Positions 44,934 to 56,358 are shown, counted from the stretch's first letter. The stretch: 64,000 bases of DNA from Pisolithus tinctorius (GCA_024663395.1 JANFAH010000030.1:620001-684000); one strand, 5' to 3'. Made by a program: numbers and translations. Notes: a model not told the origin generated them from the sequence alone.

Positions 44934-44979
44934 GGGTGAAGTCAGGCCGGTTCTGTATCTGGGGTTGGTTATCTTCCAT
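44934..44979 (-). pseudogene. DIRS gag 5' end beyond the copia insertion
   Basis: On the minus strand an ATG at 44979 opens MEDNQPQIQNRPDFT, which joins in phase, across the copia element and one copy of the GGGTG duplication, to 'LPALQGVVKL' at 39717. The start and the precise insertion point are therefore both explained. Confidence 0.8.
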
Positions 44980-45087
44980 GTTTGCGACTAGGGATTGGAC
45001 TGATCTGGGCACAAGAGATGGTGCTTCTGGTCAACAGAGGGGGTTAACAACGAGATTGGTGGTATGCTAAAAGGAGTGACTCCAGTT

Positions 45088-45239
45088 GGTGAACAAAGAA
45101 TGAAGTGGGGCCCACACTGTGGGCCGAGTGCTGATGATGGTGGAGGAGAGAAAAGATGAAGTGCATCGCAGCACAGCCACTCGCACAAAGACAAAATTCT
45201 ATTACTGGTCATACCTCCTATGTACTAGAATCACTATCT
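45088..45239 (-). repeat. DIRS split direct repeat A1
   Basis: 152 bp matching 34586-34737. It marks the 5' end of the DIRS element; the next base (45240, GTAGGACAGTG) starts the neighbouring sequence. Confidence 0.88.
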
Positions 45240-45360
45240 GTAGGACAGTGTCCCTAGATTCTTTTAAGCAAATTACTGCATAAGTATGCAGCGCAACTTG
45301 AGGAGCAGTACATACTACCCTCTATTTACTTTGCTAAGACATCCTAATCCTAAATTGAAT

Positions 45361-46867
45361 GCAGGCTTGCAGCATTTCCAAGCTGGTGAGGTTTGGCACA
45401 CTTCAATGGCATCCTACATGTAAGCTATGCTGATGGGAACAAACTCCAAGATCTTGCATGGGTGAGATTCTTCTTTTGACTTCCTGGTATGAGCTAATGA
45501 ACTCACAAGCAAACCTTCTATGCTGCTTTGAATATTCTGACAAACAACATAAGCTGTGAAGGCTACCAGCTCCTATGGATGCTCCACAGCTACTTAGAAT
45601 TGGACAGTCTCATTGGGCTGGACATGCACACTGACAGGACCCTTGAATTGATAGAGATGGAGCAGTTGGTTTTCAGGAGTGAGCTAAAGGTATGTGATAT
45701 TTCCTTGCTGTTAGAGTTGACTGTTGACCCCCCACTCTGACCTAGGAGTATGTCTCCCATGTGGCTAATGGTGAGCTAGCAGAACACCTCAAAACAGACT
45801 GGAATTTTCCAAAGGTCCATCTTTGGAAACATGTCATGTGGGACATTTGGAATAAAGGAGCAGCCCATAACTACAGCACTTGGCCCAATGAGAAAATGCA
45901 TGGCTCACTTAAAGATGTATATCAGGACCACTCAAATGGTAAGGACATTGCTGTTCAGGTGTGTCCAGCTTCTGCTCTTCTCATCTCACTCAGTCCCACT
46001 GACCTGAAGTCACATAGGTCCTTCATGTCAACCACCACCACTTAGCTGTGAAACTAATTAGGAACTGGGTGGATGCTGAAGCCAATCATACACAGCAAGA
46101 TTGCGATGATGATGATATTGACAGTGGGGGTGACAAGGATGCCCTTATGAGTTTCAGCGAGCATGTTAAGCTCAGTTCACCATGGTCACCAAAGAGCATT
46201 CAATTGATCATTTGTGATCATGCTTCACAGCAAGAATTCCAAGGTTTCCATCAGAAGTTTACTTGGTTCATCAATCAGTGCCTTCCTATCTACCTCAATT
46301 GCGACCAGAATTCTTGGAAAAATATCTCATTTGTTGAAATGTTCCAGGTATGTTTCACCATGTTGCATAGTGGTCATTACCCCATCTCACAACAACCTAG
46401 ACATGTAGTTGCAGGAACATGCTTACCTCAAGGTCAATTACAAATCAAGGATGGACTGGTGGCAAGCTACCGACTACCTATGGTGCAATCCTTCATTCCA
46501 TGGCAAGCATCATTATGACACTGTCCTCTTTCAGCTTTTGCATAGTGAGATTGCTTTTGCTCATTTGGTATTCATGTTTTTGTGCAATATCCCTGACTTT
46601 GGCACCTATCAATTTGCTCTTGTTTGCCCCTATACAGCCAACATCAATGCAGCTTGCAGCTCCTTCGACAATTCCTTCAGGCTCACATGCATTAAAGCCC
46701 ATCCCCACACAGTGTCAATATTCATCCCCATCTGGTCCATTGTTAGGGGAGCATTGCTGTACCCTGATCCCAAATATAAAGATGAATATTTTGTGGTGGA
46801 GCACATCAATGGAGACATGTTTCATCATGTCAATGAGTGGAATGGGCATCATCTAGACCAGGAGTAA
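45361..46867 (+). pseudogene. Multi-copy agaricomycete transposase-like protein, partial
   Basis: Exons separated by clean short introns (GTGAGATTC...TCACAAG at about 45461-45509; GTATGTGAT...GACCTAG at about 45690-45745; GTGTGTCCA...CACATAG at about 45960-46018) read 'FYAALNILTNNISCEGYQLLWMLHSYLELDSLIGLDMHT', 'LAEHLKTDWNFPKVHLWKHVMWDIWNKGAAHNYSTWPNEKMHGSLKDVYQDHSNGKD', 'AVKLIRNWVDAEA', 'FQGFHQKFTWFINQCLP', then 'YLKVNYKSRMDWWQATDYLWCNPSFHGKHHYDTVLFQL' and 'IFIPIWSIVRGALLYPDPKYKDEYFVVEHINGDMF'. I remember this as the C-terminal half of an unnamed protein family with many copies in Agaricomycetes, possibly Plavaka-related. The N-terminal half is missing, probably lost at the DIRS border. Confidence 0.6.
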
Positions 46868-47325
46868 GGAAACATTATATTGTACTTTAGATAGCTGCTC
46901 TCTTTCCTCATACCAATGCTCTGTGCTAGCATATTCTGAATCTCTCACTGGATCTCTAACAATGATACAGATTTTCCTTCAAATCATTGTTGCTATGTTT
47001 TGAGTTACTAATTCCGATCTCTTGAGTCATAATATTGCATGTTTACTGACATCATGATGTCAACTCAATAACATCAAAGTGGCAGTGGCAGGGCCTTTAT
47101 CTGGACTACAACAAATGATATTACTCCTACAGACACATTCAAATGGTGACTCTGCTCTTATCACCATTCCGATTGGTTCTCCTGGCTGCCATTCTAACTT
47201 GGTATGCCCTACTGGTAGGCAACAGTGAGGTAAGATACCTCAATAATGTTGCACCAGCATAAATGGTTAGTCAACTTCATTTCTGTCTTTTGCCTCATTG
47301 AACACCCTTCAAAAGGATCTGCTCA

Positions 47326-48680
47326 GTGCCAATGTTTAGTATGAGGACCTCACCCCCAATTTGTTACATGCTGGTCATGGAACTTCAGCTGCAACCTGGA
47401 CTAGGTCTGTTTTACCAGTTTCCAGTGATGTCCAAGGATTTTACTCTAGATATTGACACTGTGGGCCATGATAGCCCTGACAAGAATACTGATAATGATG
47501 AGGATGTCCTGCATGCAGCAAACCATGGGGTGGCCAGAGATGCAGGCACTAACTTGGACAGGGAACTCGATGAGGTGCAAAGGGTTATGGCTGCCCCTGC
47601 ACTGGATGTGAGCCCTGCTGAGTTGTACCAGGTATGCATTCTGACCTGCCTATGAAACTGAATATTACTGACTACCACTACTAGGCACTGGGCCAAGTGC
47701 AGGTCTCCTTTAATCACCTACAAGAGGAACTAATAAAGATGAGGAACAAGCTAAATGAATTTAAGGCCAAGGTTGCACCCAGAGCACAATCCCAGGCCCT
47801 CAAGTTGATCACTCAAGGCCCACTGGATGCTGCCATCATCACCCTAGCAAAGAAGTATGCTTACTTTTATCACTTATGGGTCCCTAGCAGCATCTTCCCT
47901 CTTTGTGTGTGCCCTCCCAACTTTGATTTATGCAATCTGATACATCATCAAACTCCTGAGTCCAAGGCCATTGCTAATGGTGCCAAGCTTTACCTTATGG
48001 TTCCCCCTGAGCTTCAGGCTCAGACTATGAAGTATGAACACTTTGAGCAACTCATAAGTGAAGAATACCTAATCCAGCAAACAATTGCTAACTATTGCTT
48101 CTCACAGTTCACATCTACAGTGAATGGTGAATGTGGCAACATTCTTAAATCTGTCAAGGACTCTGTCATGCAACCCTTCACTCATTTGAGTACAGGACAG
48201 GATCTGGTGGCACTCAGTGACTGGAGAAAGAGAATGGACAATCTTGCCTTTTTGTCACTCCTCAAGCAAAACCCAGCGAACCCTGATGAGGCATATACAC
48301 CACTCGCACCAATCCTTTTTGAAAACCTGTCAGCAATGAATGTCTCTGGCCTCTTCAAAAACAAGGTGCTCACTCAGGTAAACCACTTCCCAGCTGAATG
48401 TATTGGACATGCTCACAGCTGATCATCTTGTTATATTAGATTGCATGTGTGTTGCACTTCAGAAAAGGCATCCTGACAGGCAAGAAAAAAGGTGGTCCAC
48501 CTGGCAGGGGTCAGAAATTGAAGGTGACAACAATGCCAGAGGGCATCATTGCAATTTGTTGTACATTTGTGAGTCAAATTACATCCTACCTGTGCTGACA
48601 GCTGCCCACTCATCATACATTGATAGGCCCACTTCCTGCTCTCTGGGGATGATGAATTCTCATCTACCAGTGTAGGAATA
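47326..48680 (+). CDS. Unnamed fungal protein, 'KKYAYFYHLWVP' family
   Basis: Pieces read 'VSPAELYQ' (intron at about 47632-47685), then 'VSFNHLQEELIKMRNKLNEFKAKV', 'LITQGPLDAAIITLAKKYAYFYHLWVPSSIFPL', 'AKLYLMVPPELQAQTMKYEHF', 'FTSTVNGECGNILKSVKDSVM', 'LAPILFENLSAMNVSGLFKNKVLTQ', an intron (GTAAACCAC...TATTAG, about 48379-48441), then 'GKKKGGPPGRG' and 'FLLSGDDEF'. I recall similar sequences as unnamed multi-copy proteins in Agaricomycetes, often beside transposase-like genes; the function is unknown. The last part needs a frame change, so it may be decaying. It is on the same strand as the upstream transposase-like gene, 460 bp downstream. Confidence 0.5.
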
Positions 48681-48716
48681 GGTAATAGGGTGGTACCTAG
48701 AAATAGAAATTAGTCA

Positions 48717-49515
48717 GTAGGGATTCTCCCACCAACTCTGGGGATTCTCCAGGCAATGCTGGGGATTCCCCAACCCACTCTGGGGATTCTCCAGGCAATG
48801 CTGGGGATTCTCCCACCCACTCTGTGGATTCTCCAGGCAATGCTGGGGATTCTCCAACCCACTCTGGGGATTCTCCAATCACTGCTGGGGATTCTCCAGG
48901 ATATGTCCTGGGGATTCTCCAGGCAATGCTGGGGATTCTCCCACCCACTCTGGGGATTCTCCAGGCAATGCTGGGGATTCTCCAACCCACTCTGGGGATT
49001 CTCCAATCACTGCTGGGGATTCTCCAGGCAATGCTGGGGATTCTCCCACCCACTCTGGGGATTCTCCAACCCACTCTGGGGATTCTCCAATCACTGCTGG
49101 GGATTCTCCAGGCAATGCTGGGGATTCTCCCACCCACTCTGGGGATTCTCCAGGAAATGCTGGGGATTCTCCAACTGACTCTGGGGATTCTCCAAGGTAT
49201 GACCTGGGGATTCTCAAAGCACTGCTGGGGATTCTCCAGGCAATGCTTGGGATTCTTCAACCTGCTCTGGGGACTCTCCCACCCACTCTGGGGAGTCTCC
49301 ATGGTATACTGGGGATTCTCCAAGTTCTGTCTTGGGGATTCTCCAACCTGCTCTGGGCATTCTCCCACCCACTCTGAGGATTCTCCAAGCTATACTGGGG
49401 ATTCTCCAAGTTCTGACCTGGGGAATCTCCAGGCAATGCTGGGGATTCTCGCACACACTCTGGGGATTTTCCCAGCAATGCTGAGGATTTTCCAATGCAC
49501 TATGTGCATTCTCTT
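48717..49515. repeat. Minisatellite of about 21-bp units
   Basis: About 38 units of the form (C/T)TGGGGATTCTCCA followed by a variable 8-10 bases. Three main unit types alternate: AGGCAATG, (A/C)CCCACTC and ATCACTG, mostly 21 bp. Higher-order blocks of three to four units repeat near 48840-49140; units degrade toward 49515. Because 21 is divisible by three, several frames stay open across it; the resulting Trp-Arg-Ile-Pro and Gly-Glu-Ser-Pro repeats are most simply a by-product. Confidence 0.92.
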
Positions 49516-49673
49516 GTTAGTTTAATCAATCATAATGCTTGACCCAGCAGGAGGCCAAAGGCATTGCAGGTCACCATAAAACAGAGTTCCTTAGGGTAAA
49601 ATTGAATGTAGATCACTCATACATATCTTTTCTCTGGGCACAAACTATTTATTGATGAAGCTTAGGTATGCAT

Positions 49674-52600
49674 CTAGTATCTACACCTTTTTGATGGCAC
49701 CTGCAATGGTGATGAGGGCAAATAACCAGTTCCAATGTCCTCCAACCAATCCTCATCCTCTGTAAATTCCCCTTCATTTGCTTGCTCAGTGGGACATTCC
49801 TCTTCCAGTTCCATCTCTTCAATGGCCATCAACAGCTCATCATCTCCTTCTGACATTACATCCCCTTCATCAGAGTCATTCTCTTCTAATACTGGTGCTG
49901 TTAGATCCTCTGAAGCATGGGTTCCACCAGGATTATGTGTGGCAGCAAGGCAATCCCTGATGTCTTCTGCTGTAGGTCCCCATGGCCCAGATGCAGCCCA
50001 TGCATATGGCATATGTTGAACCTTGGCCTCCCATTTGACATATACTGCAACAATAGAATCCCTGTAGGCATGCAGGTGATACTTGTAATATTCATCTAAC
50101 TCCCTATGAGATGGGACATAAACATGGTATTTGCACTCACCTGCCACATTTTCCAGAGCAGACTTTATACTCAGCCACTCCATGGAAAACCATTCCTGTA
50201 TGATAGACCACTCTCTTGACAACCTTCTTTCTTCTTCATTACAGTGATCAACTTCCAACATCAACCTGATTCCCTTGCACACACTCTCATCAGCAAGCCA
50301 ATGTGGGGTGCTAGCACTAAGCTCCTCAAGACCATCCTGCCAAATATCACTATCAACATCCAGCTGAAAGATACCTTTGGAAGGTATGGGATTGGGAGGG
50401 ATGGCACCAGGTGGTGCCTTACACAGTCATATCATACTCTGCAGTTCACCACAGAGATTATTGTATGTGGTGACAAGTTTCAGGATGGTAGGCTCTCATC
50501 ATTTTATGGATGACTCCACAGGTGACTGTAAATGGTTTTCTACATGATGTTATTGAACATGGCAGCCAGAAATAAAAAATTGCTCACTACTGGAAGAGGT
50601 CCCATATGACCATTGTAGTCACTGGAACTCAAACTTGTGCTGACAAAGTCATTCCCTTATCCAAACCTTAAGTGCTTGTGCATTTGTTTGCATTTGGAGC
50701 CACTTGTTGTTCCTCAGCAGATGAAGGTCAGTTTGGGCAGGAAGTCCCAATGAAGCCTTTTTCTTCTTGAGGGCCTGGGCTGCCTTTGACAGTGACCCTT
50801 TTGCTGCAGCAAGTTGTAGATTGTAGTCAACAATGTCATTGACATGATCATCAACAAGATCCTTCTCTAACTGATCCACACAGCACTGATAGTCCTCAAC
50901 TGTTTTCTCCAGAGCAAGAACATGTGCCAACTGTTCAGAACCCTTGTTCTTTGACTGACCTACAGGTTGGTGAGTCATATGATCACACACACACAAAGGG
51001 AACAGACTAACAAGGTAGAAGTTGAGTTTGTGCATGTACTTGTGCAGCCCACTCATGCTGTAGAGTCTGCATGTCAACATGCAGAGCATGAAGAGCCTCC
51101 AAAGCCACCAATTTCCTACTTTTGCAGAGGGACCATTTCCTGCTCAGCCACTGGCCAAATGCATCAAAAGACTTCTTGTCCAAGTGTCAAATTTGATTGT
51201 CAAGGACAAATAATCTCTGATGATACTAAGGGTAAAATGAGTACTGGAATTATATTTGAAGAAGAGTCAATGCTTACCCCAGAAACTCGAAGAATTGGAA
51301 TGAGCATTTTTAGGGCACTCCATAGTCACTCACACCCCTCACCATCTGACAAGCCAAACCCTACACATTTATGTGGGTGATATACCAATTGGCATGGCCA
51401 TTGATGACCACAAGCATGGAAGACAGAAATACCAAACTTCAACCTGGAGAGTATCCCATCATCAAGGAGTTTCCACTTTTGACAGCTATGCTCCAATTGA
51501 CAACCAATGTCATATAAGAGGCCAACAGTCATCTTGGCAGGGAGATGGTCAAAGAGATGTTTCACCAGCACTAGGGCATAGTGCTGCTTTTCCCCTGCTG
51601 ATGTCATATTAACCAACCAGAGGACACAATCATGATGACACAACAAAGCCATAAGCCCTGTATCTGCAAAAAATTGTGTGCTGGCCTTTTGCCTCTTCTC
51701 ATCTGCTGCATGAAAAGAATCTCCACACCCATCCAACACAGAGGCAGGCACCCTCATTCCATCCTCCAACCTGTCTTGCTAGTTTTGAGTCTGAGAATGA
51801 TGTTGACTGGTTGGGAGGGATCTCTGTTTCTCAATGAAAACTTGCATGGCCTTCACCTCTGACTCAGGGATGAATACAGTGCTGGTGGGATTGGGAGGGT
51901 CATCAGTGGCAGATTTGTGGGTTCTCTTCTGAGTGAAACATGCATCTAAGCAGACAATGCAGTCAAAGCTATTGGGTCTCAGTCATCTAGTCAGCAACAA
52001 TGAGCTTGTCATTGACTCACTCATCCTGAGGAGGGTTAGAGCTCTGTAAGTCACCTCCCCCGAAGCAAAGAGGACAGCAAGCACATAGGTAGTCACTTGG
52101 CCAGGGGCTATCTTGCTGTGGCATGGAGTTTGGGTGAAAGGACTGGACCATAGCAGAAATATGGTCCTCCACATATATTGTCAATACAGTATACCAATGA
52201 TAAGCATTACTGAAGCCCTGCCAGAGATTGTCCTGATCATTTGAATAAGCACCCATCATTACACCAGAGATATTTGTGTGGGTACAAGTACATTCAAACC
52301 ATGATGATATACCAATACAAGAAGTAGTATACAGGGTGGATGTGAAGATGAAGGCAGAGATCCAGTGATGGTGTTTGGAAAAGTACATACCTTGAATGGC
52401 AGTCTATACCCTCAACCATCCAGGAAGCTTTCAAGTGCTTCACACCATGCAGTTGTGTTTGGGGTTAGCCAGACAAAGAGCTTCTTTACAAACTCCAGTA
52501 CATGAAGGTCAACTGCCAGAGTAGGTACCACAGGCGATGATGCAAATAACCCATGGCCCATGAGGCATATAGGAGCTGGGGTGCATGCACAGTAGCTTAT

Positions 52601-53222
52601 CCCAACATCCTCCAAACCTGGGTATACATAAGCATCACAAGAGCACACAACAAAAGGGTCACATATGGTCAAAGAAGAGACAGCAAACAGTGAGTTGATA
52701 CACTGTGCAAGTGCAACATTGATGGATGACTGGGGGGTCTACCACCATGCGGAGGGATTTGGATGCCTTGAGATAGCACATGTAGGGCTTGAGAAGTGCT
52801 GGAATGATATCTTGTGACCACTGTTGCCATTGGTTCTTGTGCTTCTGTGAACCACTCAGATGTGAAGGCAAGCCAACCTCACTGGGTTCGAGCTCATTCA
52901 CAGCATTGAAGACATCAACAGGTTGGTGCTGAGGGCGATGTGGCATTGCAGTAGTATCTTGAGCATGGCATTGGCAGCCTGGAAGTACAAAGACAGGTGG
53001 AGGTGCAGGGAGGTACAGCACTTTCATACCAAAAGGGCAGCATTGACAAGCTAGGGGAGGAGGGACAAACAATGACTGTGTCATATTCTACCTAAAAATA
53101 AACACATATAACCTCTTAGACATAGGATCAGAACATACTGAAGGGGCAGGTATACCAAGTGACACTTGGTTGTTTGATGATGGAGTGGCTACATTGGGCA
53201 GCCAGTTGGTTGAGGCAGACAA
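49674..53222 (-). pseudogene. KDZ (Kyakuja-Dileera-Zisupton) transposase, main part
   Basis: Read on the minus strand: 'CQCCPFGMKVLYLPAPPPVFVLPGC' and 'VIHQCCTCTVYQLTVCC' (CxC1-type N-terminus, 53084-52659), 'CACTPAPICLMGHGLF' and 'PTLAVDLHVLEFVKKLFV' (52600-52450), 'NAYHWYTVL' (52210), 'CPLCFGG' (52070), 'CFDACFTQKRTHKSA' (51940), then the catalytic domain 'SVLDGCGDSFHAADEKRQKASTQFFADTGLMALLCHHDCVLWLVNMTSAGEKQHYALVL', 'VGLLYDIGCQLEHSC', 'FHACGHQWPCQLVYHP', 'LSDGEGCE-stop-LWSALK' (51769-51305). The C-terminal helical part runs to 49674, with introns such as GTAAGCATTG...CCCTTAG (about 51225-51285). At least two TGA codons replace expected Arg. Ty3 element B interrupts the gene at 53223, and it resumes at 63674. 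Confidence 0.9.
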
Positions 53223-54267
53223 TGTGGGACACTACCTCTGGGTAGTGTGCGGATAGGGGAAGGCTGTAGGGGAAATCCCTAGGCTCGACCCAAGGGGTGC
53301 TGAGTAGGAAGGAGACATAGAGTACGATGATAGAGTCAGTTGAAGAGTCAAATGTAGGGCACAGAATTTGATTCCACAGAGTTGTAGGTAGGAATAGACT
53401 TCGCTTCTGAAATTCCAAGGGACGATCTTGACCCGACGAAGTAACTCCGAGACGAATTAGGCACATGAGAGGGGAAACGAGGGACTAGCAGACCAAGGAC
53501 ACAAAGACACGGGAGACACAGTGGACACAGATGATGCAAAGACACAGGTATGCAGCAAACACAGAGGACACAAGGACACTTAGAACACCTTAGACTCACA
53601 TGTGACACGGATGGTGAGTCCTGAAAGATGATTCTTTTTGTCTCTAAGGCAGACTTATATAGTACATGGATAGTAAGGTACTGATCAGAGAAATGTGGGG
53701 CAGGTAAAGCAAAATTCCAAAAAACAAAGAGGGCGATGTGTCAGATGTCAAAGCCATACAGGATCATGTGAAGACAAACTGTTAAGTAGTAACCAAGAAA
53801 AACAAATGGGAAAAGATGGGTATATTTTGGCAGGACAAGTGTACATCGTACTGTGGAGTGCACGAAGGATAGAGGCCATAGATGCAAGGGGGTACTCGCA
53901 TTGCAGAGAAAGGTTTGCAGGAGAAGAGCGAGAGAGGTAACTGGAGTTTTTACTGATGATCTGCATGATTTCCCAGCTATGTGGCGAGGCGGAGGTTGAG
54001 GCGACACAACTGTGGAATTCCGGATAGATGTGTGTCAGGTTGATGTTGAAACGGAATTCCGGGATGATGACTGGTGTGTGTTATTGATGGACAGGGGAGC
54101 TCCAAAGGATCATCGGGCAAGGCAGTGCACGAGGCTGATGCATGAGGCTGATGCAATAATTCCGAAGACGACAGATGTGGAACTTTGATAGGGGTCAACT
54201 TTGGTAACAGTGGAATTTTGGTGTTGGCATCCCTATTTTGGCCTCAGGGAGTATACTACTCCCTACA
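53223..54267 (-). repeat. 3' LTR of element B
   Basis: 1045 bp. On the minus strand it starts TGTAGGGAGTATACTACTCC, a perfect short inverted repeat, and ends GTGTCCCACA. It differs from the other LTR mainly by C/T and G/A changes at CpG sites. Confidence 0.93.
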
Positions 54268-54529
54268 CCTCCCATGGTCTTCGAATGCTGACCGTCCTTG
54301 GTCAGAGGTCATCGAGTCACGACAGAAGGGCAGCAGAGATTCGGCAGGTGACATAAACAAAGATGGTTCATGTTCAGCCACATGCCTTGTGTGAGCAAAA
54401 CTCCGCACATGGGTAATGCATCAGCAACAGCCCTGCGGAATTAAAAAAACTCGCCTGGAAACCGTCTCATCATCAGATTCACCCTTGTTACTCTACCACC
54501 TTGCTCTCAGACTCTCACAACTCTCGCCA

Positions 54530-56110
54530 ATGACCATGCAAGCCTACTCCATCAACGACGCGCATCCCATGTTCAGCATGAGGGACCAGGCGACCACAGC
54601 GCTCGCTGCAGCTCTAGGGCATGTCTGGAACTTGATCAAGGCGGCACCACAGCCAGAGGAGAGGCTGGAGACCATCTATGCATGGGTGGAGGACTGGGAT
54701 AAGACATGGGTGAGCAACCTTCCACTGTAGTGCATCGTGCATTGACAGAGATCCACAGGCCAGCATATGCTCATGGTGGAAATATGTCGATGACAACGGA
54801 ATTTCTGTGCCAAAGGTTCGCGACGAGTGCATGTGCAACTACACCGAGGAATCTGCGATGTGCCAAAGCCTTCTAGTCCCAGGTGCTATCGCCATCGCTG
54901 ACCTCCATCGTCCAGTGGAGCAGAGACGGATCCAAATCGACGACATCTTCGAAGACTACCAGGAGAGCATAGAGTTGAGAGCGCAGCTCGAGGCAGAGAG
55001 GTTGGCAAGAGAGCCTCCTATGCGCACGGGCAGACAGGCAGCAACGACGATAGGTGAAGGTCAAGGCTGCGCGCCCAGCGACACTGAAGCAGGGGAGTCT
55101 TTGAGGGGGACTGGATGACCAGTGTGGGAACAGATGGATAGTACAGGCAAGGGGAAGGGCAAGGAAAAGGTATGTCCTACCCTCCAGGAAACTCCGAGCG
55201 CGATGGTTAATGTTCAGAAAAACTCCGCAGGCCACAGACGAAGTTGACGAGCTGGAGAATGATGAAGGCAAACACCCACCTAACCCTGACCCATCGAAAA
55301 CTGGTGCTCCAGCACCTGACCCCAACCTTCAATGCAGGGAGTGCACAAAGGTAAATGCAGCGTGCGAAGGGCTACCTGGGGAGTCGTGCGAGCGATGCAG
55401 GCAGGCCAAACGGAAGTGTAGCTGGTCGCTCAGAGTGGGTAGGAAGGTGAGTACGAGCTGATCGTGACGTGAAGAATGAGGACACTGAACTGTAACACAG
55501 TGCAAGAATGCTGGTAGTGGAGAGATGGCTGCTGGGCCGTTGCATAAACGGACCAAGTCAGTAATGGTAATGGCGATGACTGGGCTGAAACTCTGGATCC
55601 CTGCTCACAAACCCCTCCCCAGGCAAAACTCCAAACTGACTCCTGGGCACCCAACACCTCGTGCTAGTTCCCCATCGACCTCAAACATGCCTCCTCCTCC
55701 TGCACCTCGACCTCCCCTCTTCCTTCCATCAGCAACCCCTGCACCTTGACCTCACCCTGAGCTAACTCCGCCACCAATGGACAATCTGGGAGACCTCGGC
55801 GATGGTGGACTTTTTGGCAGACCGACAGGATTATTGGACGATCCACCCGCACCAGTCGACAGCGTGCAGGATGAAGAAACTCCACCAGTCGCAAACCCGA
55901 GCGAATCGACTATGTGCGAGGCTCTTGCTGAGCGCATCTGACTGTTGGAGGGTAGGGCAGACAACGAGGAGTTTGAGTTGACCCAGATTCACCAGACACT
56001 GGGGCTGTTGGCAACGCGAGTAGAGCAACAGATTGGTGCAGTTCAGGGGCAACATGAGGAGCTGAAGAGGTTGAAGGATCAGCCAAGGATATGTAGGTAC
56101 GAGTACAGTA
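54530..56110 (+). pseudogene. Antisense Zn2Cys6-like coiled-coil gene inside Ty3 element B
   Basis: Start ATG 54530 (MTMQAYSINDAHPMF; also ATG 54536). Plus-strand exons with good splice sites: introns about 54708-54749 (GTGAGC...TGACAG), 55170-55229 (GTATGT...CCGCAG), 55447-55500 (GTGAGT...AACACAG). The protein reads 'TALAAALGHVWNLIKAAPQPEERLETIYAWVEDWD', 'QRRIQIDDIFEDYQESIELRAQLEAERLARE' (coiled coil), then a six-cysteine cluster CRECTKVNAAC-x7-CERCRQAKRKC spaced like Zn2Cys6. A Pro-rich linker and a C-terminal coiled coil ('LLATRVEQQIGAVQGQHEELKRL') follow. Two TGA codons (about 55118 and 55939) stand at likely arginines. It lies between pol and the 3' LTR, in opposite orientation to the element. 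It may act as a DNA-binding regulator; this is inference. Confidence 0.7.
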
Positions 56111-56237
56111 GTGTAAGTAGGATGCAGAATTTATTTTGTTTTATTTTGTGAGTCTTTTGGTATTTTTGAATGGGAATATCGCTAAGAAGGGAGCAGGGAA
56201 AGAGAACAAATCGATGAGAGATGGAAGATGAGCGGAA

Positions 56238-56259
56238 TTTTTTTTTTTTTTTTTTTTTT
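56238..56259. repeat. T22 run
   Basis: A homopolymer of about 22 T between the antisense gene and the end of pol, with GA-rich sequence following (56280-56360). Confidence 0.9.
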
Positions 56260-56358
56260 GTGTGGGGTTTTGTTTTATATGAGACGAAGAGGGTATATAT
56301 ATAAGCGAAAGGAAAAGCGGAGAAAGAGAGGAAAGAAAGAGATAGAGAGAAAGGTGTG

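Larger units (their letters stand above)
33411..45239 (-). mobile_element. DIRS/PAT-type tyrosine-recombinase retroelement with nested insertions
   Basis: Two pairs of equal-length direct repeats are arranged as in PAT elements. A1 (45088-45239) and A2 (34586-34737) are 152 bp each; B1 (34748-34877) and B2 (33411-33540) are 130 bp each. In element orientation (minus) the order is A1, gag, RT, recombinase, B1, A2, B2. Split direct repeats serve to regenerate a circular intermediate that the recombinase integrates without target duplication. Later insertions inside are a solo LTR (33676-34579, between A2 and B2), foldback F3 (36009-37595, between RT and recombinase) and copia (39723-44933, in gag). 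With these removed the element is about 4.1 kb. Confidence 0.85.

Noticed and set aside
48717..49515. Regular repeats with short variable segments, as in a CRISPR array
   Set aside because: The variable segments are only 8-10 bases and are drawn from about three types, so they are not spacers; the context is eukaryotic and no cas gene is near.
48697..49525. Long ORFs of up to 233 residues on both strands with repeated proline-rich peptides
   Set aside because: They are produced by a minisatellite whose 21-bp unit is a multiple of three; several frames are open at once and no start context, intron or conserved flank supports one of them.
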